From: Rhizobium sp. BK251
GTDB taxonomy: Bacteria; Pseudomonadota; Alphaproteobacteria; Rhizobiales; Rhizobiaceae
Reading direction: 5' to 3'
Assembly: GCF_004345245.1 (NCBI RefSeq)
Contig: NZ_SLUQ01000009.1
Location: 186,001 to 250,000 of the forward strand
DNA length: 64,000 nt
This document shows, one piece after another, positions 58,814-64,000 of the stretch. The first letter of the stretch is position 1, and every line of letters begins with the position of its first letter. Made by a program: the position numbers and the translations under genes. The notes beneath the pieces are model-generated. The model made no database searches, was not told the DNA's origin, and saw only the letters and a list, made by a program, of their open reading frames with translations.

Positions 58814-60316
58814 CTATACAGCGGATGGCTGCAGGGCTTCGCTTGTGCGCCCGAGCGCCTCGAAGAGAGCCCGTAAGTCGGGGTCGCTGGCTGCCCACCG
58901 GTTCGGATCGTCTCTTCCAAGACAATTCGCGTAGGTCAGGACGATCCGCGCGGACAGAGCATCATACTCGGCAATCTTTTCACCAAAGTCGGACAGTGGG
59001 CCCCATGCAGCGATCCTTGTGATGAGCTCTATGGCCAAACCCCTCCAGAAGACCCCATCTTTTTGCGCATGAGAGGCGCGGATGCCGGAGAATAGTTTGA
59101 AGGCGGGTGCACGACCATCTTTGTCGACTGCGTTTGCGATTGTATCGACTGCCTCGCGGATCTCATCAGGCACGGGCGCCTCAAGTATGGCGCCTAGAAG
59201 AAGAATGATGTCATGCCGCTCGTTGGCGCCGAGAACCGTCTGGCGATAGAAGCTCACGAAGAACCGGTCGGCAAAGGACGCAAGCTTTGCGCGGCCGCTC
59301 GGCGCCGACTCCTCTCTCAGAAGATGCTTGCGCCGCATTTCCGAAAACGGCTGGGCGATCAGCGATTGCTGCTGAACTCCAAGCCGGCGTGCAAGATCGG
59401 ACTGCGAGACGGGTTCGCCATTGGCGATCATGTCGTGCATGCAGCTCGCAGCTCGTTGACCAAGGTCGGCCAGAATGAACTCGTAGGCGCTTGCATAGTA
59501 TCGCTGGAAATCAGTGATGACGAAGGGCAACCCCTGTCTGCCGTTCTGGGTATAGGCGCGAGCAAGAACGTTTGCTGCCTTCGGGGTGCGATCCGTCAGC
59601 AGAAATAGAAAGCGCATCAGGCGCTCCTCCGCCATTTGCTGTCCCTGCGCAAATCGCGCGTCGAACAGCGCCGTCGCGTCCGTCACGGCGATCCCGCCGA
59701 GGGAAACGGTATTGAATATCCCGAACAGCGGATCGCCCGGCTCACTGTCAATGCCGCCGGTATCCGACGTCGTCACCAGCATCACCCGACTTTCCGAGCG
59801 ATCCAGCCAATTGCGAAGCTTGGCCTGCGCACCGTGGCTCGAAAAGGCGCGGCGAAGGAGGCCGGGAAAATCCTCCGCGATGAGGATCAACAGCCGCTGC
59901 TTTCGGCTGCGGGCCGTGAACGCCTTGTCGAGCTTCGCTGTGATTTCCTCCCAGCTGGCGGCTGGTTTGACGGCCTCTCCTTCGAACCGCGCGTAGACCT
60001 CGTTGATGAAGTCTTCTGGAGACTGGATGTGAGGATGGAACTCCGGCAGCCTCACGATCTTGCCGGGGAATGTCGCCATTACGAGCATGCTCTCAAGGGC
60101 GTGCGTCAGGAATGTCTTGCCTGAGCCAGGCCTGCCGACAACAGCCATATGCTGCATCGGGCCGGTTTGGCGAGCGGCATTGTCGCGGGCCTCCGACACC
60201 AACTGCTCGACAGCGTCAGGATGGAACATTGGGGGCGCCATTGCGCTTTGACCCGGATCGGAAAGGCTATAGAGATCGCGATAGGTTTTCAGGAATTCGA
60301 CGATATCGCTCTGCAT
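58814..60316 (-). CDS. AAA-type P-loop ATPase with C-terminal winged-helix-like region (two-NTPase system, second gene)
   Basis: A 500-residue protein of unknown function. Walker A is VVGRPGSGKTFL (about residues 60-68). LLILIAEDF serves as Walker B with an acidic pair. VMLVTTSDTGG fits sensor 1, and a helical lid follows. Residues about 300-340 (GEPVSQSDLARRLGVQQQSL) look like a winged helix-turn-helix, as in ORC/Cdc6- or TniB-like ATPases. The last 170 residues match nothing I recognise. Its ATG overlaps the stop of the upstream NTPase (TGATG), so expression is coupled. No nuclease, protease or transmembrane effector domain is visible. Confidence 0.75.
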   Translation of the reverse strand: MQSDIVEFLKTYRDLYSLSDPGQSAMAPPMFHPDAVEQLVSEARDNAARQTGPMQHMAVVGRPGSGKTFLTHALESMLVMATFPGKIVRLPEFHPHIQSPEDFINEVYARFEGEAVKPAASWEEITAKLDKAFTARSRKQRLLILIAEDFPGLLRRAFSSHGAQAKLRNWLDRSESRVMLVTTSDTGGIDSEPGDPLFGIFNTVSLGGIAVTDATALFDARFAQGQQMAEERLMRFLFLLTDRTPKAANVLARAYTQNGRQGLPFVITDFQRYYASAYEFILADLGQRAASCMHDMIANGEPVSQSDLARRLGVQQQSLIAQPFSEMRRKHLLREESAPSGRAKLASFADRFFVSFYRQTVLGANERHDIILLLGAILEAPVPDEIREAVDTIANAVDKDGRAPAFKLFSGIRASHAQKDGVFWRGLAIELITRIAAWGPLSDFGEKIAEYDALSARIVLTYANCLGRDDPNRWAASDPDLRALFEALGRTSEALQPSAV

Positions 60317-61536
60317 CAGTCGGACCGCCAGGCGGAAACCAGACCGGACGCATAAGCGACACCGCGTGATCGCGAAGAACTTACAAATCCGTCAGACTGC
60401 AGGAAATCCAGGAGCTCGCGACCTGTCTGGTCGTCGCCTTGCTGACTTTGTGCGCTCAGGATCTGGATGGCCTTGTCGAATTCGATCTTGCCGTCCGAGG
60501 CCTTGGCAATCTCCTTGAATAGCCGGGCGGCGCGTTCCCGCTCGGGCTCGTCATAGCGTGAGAAACGCCGGTCGAACTGGCTGTAATACTTCTCCTCGAG
60601 CGCATCTTCGATCTTGTCGCGAAGATCTCCCTTCAACGCTGACAGAGATGCGTCGGGGGCGTATTTGATTTTGCTATAGGCGAGTTGGATGACGCCGGGA
60701 AAGTAGGCGGGCAGGAGTTCAAGCAGCGCGTCGGTACAGCCGTCTTGCCAACCTTTCGGCCTGCGTGCGGCAATGCAGGCTTCGATAAGCTTACTCGCGT
60801 CCTCTTCCTTCATTTCCTCGATCGTGACGGGGTCGCAATCATTGAGGTGTTCGTCATCGATCCCGTACTCGCGACGCAGCCACGGCATCGAAAAGGAGCC
60901 GCACAGCGCCATGGCAACGCCAACATCGTCCGATCGCCAATGGCGAAGGATCGCGAGGAATTTGTTCAGACGGGCGACGACCTTCGGTTGGTCAACAGGA
61001 TCAGCCGCCTTGAGCGCGTTCAGGAAGAGAAGCGGCAGCTCATCGAAAATGATGATGGGGCGCGTTTGCTTGTCGAGTGCTGCGAGCTCGGAACCGATCT
61101 GCTCGAACAGTGCCTCGGCGTAGTCGTCGATGTCGCTGTCGGCGACTGAATCGATCTTGCTTTTGATGATTGAGGTGACTTTTGCCTTGATGTTGGCGGG
61201 AAGAAAGTCCGTCCTTTCAGCCCATTTGCTGATCTTTGCGACCGGCCCATTGTTTTCTGCGAGGGCCTTCAGAAGAGCCGCAAGAGTTCCGGCAAGCGTG
61301 TCGTGCTTCTGCAGATCAATCCAAAGCACGGTTTTGCCGGATGCGCGCAGGCGCTCCCTGGTCTCTGCGATCAGCGATGATTTGCCGATGCGCCTCAAGC
61401 CGAACACCGATACGGAAGTCCCGTCCAGTAAGCGATCGACAATCTCGTCTGGATCAGGCCGTGCGCCGGGCCAGTAGTCATCGCCGAACTTGTGTGTGCC
61501 GTAGCCAGGCTTGAACTTCCGCGTGTGTGCTGCCAT
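60316..61536 (-). CDS. STAND/MNS-type P-loop NTPase (two-NTPase system, first gene)
   Basis: A 406-residue protein of the archaeal-ATPase/MNS type. The start at 61536 has AAGGGTGG upstream. Walker A FGLRRIGKSSLIAETRERLR and Walker B PIIIFDELPLLF are clear, and LCGSFSMPWL resembles the post-Walker B sensor segment. A helical domain follows (EEKYYSQFDRRFSRYDEPER). The final region (LLDFLQSDGFVSSSRSRGV) is a likely winged helix. Such NTPases occur in defence, plasmid or signalling systems. It leads the operon and is preceded by a motif-rich control region. Confidence 0.78.
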   Translation of the reverse strand: MAAHTRKFKPGYGTHKFGDDYWPGARPDPDEIVDRLLDGTSVSVFGLRRIGKSSLIAETRERLRASGKTVLWIDLQKHDTLAGTLAALLKALAENNGPVAKISKWAERTDFLPANIKAKVTSIIKSKIDSVADSDIDDYAEALFEQIGSELAALDKQTRPIIIFDELPLLFLNALKAADPVDQPKVVARLNKFLAILRHWRSDDVGVAMALCGSFSMPWLRREYGIDDEHLNDCDPVTIEEMKEEDASKLIEACIAARRPKGWQDGCTDALLELLPAYFPGVIQLAYSKIKYAPDASLSALKGDLRDKIEDALEEKYYSQFDRRFSRYDEPERERAARLFKEIAKASDGKIEFDKAIQILSAQSQQGDDQTGRELLDFLQSDGFVSSSRSRGVAYASGLVSAWRSD

Positions 61537-61552
61537 CGCAACCACCCTTACC

Positions 61553-61641
61553 TATGCAGGCTTCTGCATATCTTTGCCATTGCATATCAATGCGGTTTAA
61601 GTTCTAGTATGCAGACAGGAAGATATCAAGCCGTATGCATA
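61553..61641. repeat. Cluster of TATGCA/TGCATA motifs upstream of the NTPase operon
   Basis: Within 89 bases there are TATGCAG (61553), TGCATA (61565), TGCATA (61581), TATGCAG (61608) and the palindrome TATGCATA (61634). ATGCAG-gctt-CTGCAT (61554-61569) forms a perfect dyad, and GCATATC repeats directly at 61566 and 61582. This looks like an array of operator half-sites for the NTPase operon promoter. The rest of 61642-61838 shows no gene. Confidence 0.6.
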
Positions 61642-61838
61642 GTCGAACACTACGCCTCCGTTTGGTTTCGGTTGCTGGTCGCGGTTGTGCGACAGCCCCG
61701 CGTGGCCCGAAGGCAGGCTATCACGGCGTCTACGACCCGCTTGCTAGAAAGTCGGTGCAGCAGAACTCTAAGGTCAGGCTGGGCGAGACAGGGCCGTTGA
61801 GCCCCGCACGACAACCGACGTCGAACGCACTGCCCTTC

Positions 61839-62471
61839 TCACCTGAGCCCAAATGCAGCGTGAATTCCGTCAACTATAAATTGGATCGAGAGCGCCGCAA
61901 GGAGAACCCCGAGCAGACGCGTCAGCAGTGCACGACCGCTGACACCGAGCACCTTGTCCACCTTCTGCGCCACAAAAAGGGCGACCACGACGAGTGCCAT
62001 CACCGCAGCAATGACGCTGATCAACTCCAGTTTTCCGGCCACTCCGTCCATGGTCCCTGCGATCAGCACCGTCGCGGACAATGCGCCCGGGCCGGCGATG
62101 AGCGGGGTGGCAATCGGGAATACGGCAATGTGGTGCAGGTGTTCCTTGGTAATGGCGGCGTCGGTGCTGCGCGACCGTCTATGCTGGCGCAACTCGAAGA
62201 TCATCTCAAAAGCGATCGCAAACAGCATCAGGCCACCCGCTATGCGAAAGGCACCCATCGATATGCCAAGCGTCTGGAGGATCGTCGCCCCGAATAGGGC
62301 AAACAGGGTGAGAATGCAGAATGCGATCAGAACGCCCCTAATTGCGACCAGCTTGCGCTGCTGGCGCGTCATGCCATGCGTTACTCCCAAGAAGAGCGGC
62401 GCAAGGCCCGGCGGATCGACGGTTACGAGCAACGTGGTAAAAGCGCTAACGATAAGATCATGGGATCCCAT
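61839..62471 (-). CDS. MarC-family integral membrane protein
   Basis: A 210-residue protein with six hydrophobic segments and the family pattern VTVDPPGLAPLFLGVT near the N-terminus and AVFPIATPLIAGPGALSA in the middle. GGAGAC precedes the ATG. MarC/NAAT-type proteins are poorly understood inner-membrane proteins, some linked to amino-acid transport. Isolated gene on the minus strand. Confidence 0.92.
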   Translation of the reverse strand: MGSHDLIVSAFTTLLVTVDPPGLAPLFLGVTHGMTRQQRKLVAIRGVLIAFCILTLFALFGATILQTLGISMGAFRIAGGLMLFAIAFEMIFELRQHRRSRSTDAAITKEHLHHIAVFPIATPLIAGPGALSATVLIAGTMDGVAGKLELISVIAAVMALVVVALFVAQKVDKVLGVSGRALLTRLLGVLLAALSIQFIVDGIHAAFGLR

Positions 62472-62674
62472 GGATGTCTCCTTCGCGCTCGACGTAAAGG
62501 ATGTGCCTGTGCTCTGGCAACCCCTCGGACTGAACCACGGTGAACGGTAAGGCTGATACGCTCCATGGGCCTTTAACGGAGAAGGCCCATGAGATCACGC
62601 GGTCCATATCGTCGGCACTCGACGCAGCCACGCTGCAACTCTGCCAAGACATCCGCCACGGCGTATCCTTGTCT

Positions 62675-63430
62675 TCAGACGGGGTTCATCGCAGCGAACA
62701 AGCTATCGTAGTTTCCATCCCGCTCAGCCCAACGGCGTGCTTGATCCCGTTCGAGGAGTAGCTCTCCCCGCGGGTGTCGGCCGTGTTCCAGCATCGCCAT
62801 CACCTCTGAGACATAAGTGGCAAGCGGCATTGCGCGTGGGTCCGCCGCCTGAGAGGCACCGGTCAGCTCGGTTTGAACGTAGGGAGGAGACAGTTCGAGG
62901 ATCTCGATCGGCAGGTTGCGCAACTGGTGACGCAGCGACGTCAGCCATGAATGCAGGAAGGCCTTGCTCGCGCAGTAAGTCGGGAAATCAGCCCGTGGCA
63001 GGAAGGCGAGTGCAGAGCTTGTCGCCATGATGGCTGCAGTCGGCTGCGTCTTCAACGTCGGCAGGAAGGCAGCTACGACGCGCAGCACTCCCAGGACGTT
63101 GGTCTGCACGATGTTCTCGGCCGTTGTTCCATCCCAATCGGCGGACGTCATGTCCTCGACGCGCGATATCCCGGTATTGGCGATCAACACGTTCAGGTCA
63201 GGGAAGCGTTGGCGAACATCACGTGCCGTGCGTTCCAAGGCTTGAGGATCATTCAGGTCGAGATGCATGCCGACGATGCCGGGGCGACGATCCGTGATGT
63301 CGGTCAGCAGATCATGTCGGCGTCCGGCTACGATCACGCGGTTGCCCCGGTCGTGAAACGCCTCGGCGAGCGCACGCCCGATCCCGCTCGTGCCGCCTGT
63401 TATGAGGATGGTGTTGTCAGTCATTCGCAT
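62675..63430 (-). CDS. Short-chain dehydrogenase, DltE-like
   Basis: A 251-residue SDR. Motifs: TGGTSGIGRAL, AGRRHDLL (NADP), NTGISRVED replacing the common NNAG, MATSSALAFLP with Ser and YCASK. The start at 63430 has GGAAAGG at about 8 bases; an ATG two codons later is an alternative. The C-terminal GELLLERDQARRWAERDGNY region places it in the DltE group. No partner gene nearby. Confidence 0.88.
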   Translation of the reverse strand: MRMTDNTILITGGTSGIGRALAEAFHDRGNRVIVAGRRHDLLTDITDRRPGIVGMHLDLNDPQALERTARDVRQRFPDLNVLIANTGISRVEDMTSADWDGTTAENIVQTNVLGVLRVVAAFLPTLKTQPTAAIMATSSALAFLPRADFPTYCASKAFLHSWLTSLRHQLRNLPIEILELSPPYVQTELTGASQAADPRAMPLATYVSEVMAMLEHGRHPRGELLLERDQARRWAERDGNYDSLFAAMNPV

Positions 63431-64000
63431 TGTTGGAACCTTTCCATAGCGTTTTAAGGAAAGGCCACGGCGTCATCATCAACCCGGCGCAACGCCCTGG
63501 ACGACCCTGAGTGATCGGTCGAAGGATTGGCTGTGGGAGTGACTTGAATTGTTACCGCGCCTTTACACCCGAGATTTCCCTGCTGGGACCTTCTCGACAA
63601 AGGACGCGTTGGATGACGGTAACGCCTACGACAGAGTGTCTTGCACCGCTGCAGGTGGATAGCTAGTCGACAGGGCCCCTGCAGTCAACTCGTCAATGAG
63701 TGGAAGTCCGCAGCCAATCGCCTTGATGGACCGGGAGATATTTGCCGGGGCTTTTGAAGATGCGCGTCTTGTGGCCGTTTGCGGATTGAATATCGACCCC
63801 TACATGGGAAATACTCCGGCGCGGACGTATCGGGAATGGCTCGACTTTGCGTCTTCAGGGAAATTAGAATGCGGGCAAAGCCGCCTTGCCCATCAAAAGT
63901 CGGCCGGAAGCCGCCGACCTGGGATTTGCTGGGCCGATACGCTCATTGGGCTGACCCCGCTGTTGTGGTAAAGTTGCCCGACCAGTCCTAGCCCTTTTGC
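63431..64000. other. Right-end region without a confident gene
   Basis: A + frame from ATG 63696 to 63971 (91 codons, MSGSPQPIALMDREIFAGAF) has no recognised domain and no clear ribosome binding site. It could be a small hypothetical protein or the remnant of one. No repeat, RNA or mobile-element signature was seen before the window ends. Confidence 0.4.

Noticed and set aside
58814..61536. Interpretation of the NTPase pair as Tn7-like transposition proteins (TniB/TnsC)
   Set aside because: No transposase gene, terminal repeats or target-site duplication were seen nearby, and the MNS-type partner does not fit.
62458..62652. 64-codon minus-strand frame just upstream of marC
   Set aside because: Overlaps the marC start, and no family or ribosome binding site is evident.
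1..64000. tRNA, rRNA, CRISPR array, insertion sequence or prophage
   Set aside because: No regularly spaced repeats, transposase or integrase motifs, phage structural genes or cloverleaf-like sequences were recognised by reading. A dedicated tRNA or IS search would settle it.

Overview
The window looks like a secondary replicon (chromid or megaplasmid) or accessory chromosomal region of an alphaproteobacterium of the Rhizobiaceae (Rhizobium/Agrobacterium/Ensifer-like). Reasons: GC-rich coding sequence, many ABC importers with their own LacI/GntR/LysR-type regulators, rhizobial-style kdp and sulfate-transport operons, a DUF992 secreted protein, a class Ib ribonucleotide reductase operon behind a cobalamin riboswitch, and no translation or rRNA genes. 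The genus is an inference. No tRNA, rRNA, CRISPR array, insertion sequence or prophage was seen.

Layout. 0-4.2 kb: end of a fused dipeptide-type ABC ATPase, a Phd/VapC-type toxin-antitoxin pair with its own palindrome, and a CocE/X-Pro-type hydrolase. 4.2-8.4 kb: DUF992 protein, a truncated medium-chain dehydrogenase remnant behind two tight dyads, an intact dehydrogenase, a major-royal-jelly/Yellow-family secreted protein and a LysR regulator. 8.4-15 kb: LacI repressor divergent from a YtfQ-YtfR-YtfT-YjfF-like (galactofuranose-type) sugar importer, converging on a DCXR-like L-xylulose reductase. 15.1-24.1 kb: potassium operon kdpFABCDE with two extra very small membrane-protein ORFs and a terminal ptsN-like gene. 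24.2-28.1 kb: sulfate importer sbp-cysTWA. 28.2-30.4 kb: a SleB-like lipoprotein hydrolase and peptidase T. 30.4-37.4 kb: one minus-strand operon with a FadR-type regulator, a trans-sulfuration-type PLP enzyme, a carbohydrate/glycerol-phosphate-type ABC importer and a metallophosphoesterase. 37.5-42.5 kb: EF-hand protein; EmrA/EmrB efflux pump co-directional with a class III nucleotide cyclase. 42.5-43.4 kb: scarred non-coding stretch with a PhzF remnant. 43.4-47.8 kb: nrdHIEF (minus strand) under a cobalamin riboswitch. 47.8-54.1 kb: small redox and regulatory genes, including a metE 3' remnant that kept its terminator and an SDR lacking the catalytic tyrosine. 54.4-58.8 kb: SDR/hydrolase cluster with a divergent LysR gene. 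58.8-61.6 kb: a translationally coupled pair of P-loop NTPases behind a cluster of TATGCA/TGCATA motifs. 61.8-63.4 kb: MarC-type membrane protein and another SDR.

How the genes work together. The best-supported integrated units are the Kdp system (pump, sensor-regulator and PTS-Ntr-type protein in one operon) and the B12-sensing switch in front of a B12-independent ribonucleotide reductase. The sulfate importer and the FadR-PLP-ABC-phosphoesterase operon are also coherent units. The strongest candidate for something undescribed is the two-NTPase operon at 58.8-61.5 kb. Its members have recognisable P-loops but no recognisable effector domain, and a repetitive control region precedes them. Start codons were reassigned wherever a clear ribosome binding site or conserved N-terminus favoured an internal start.
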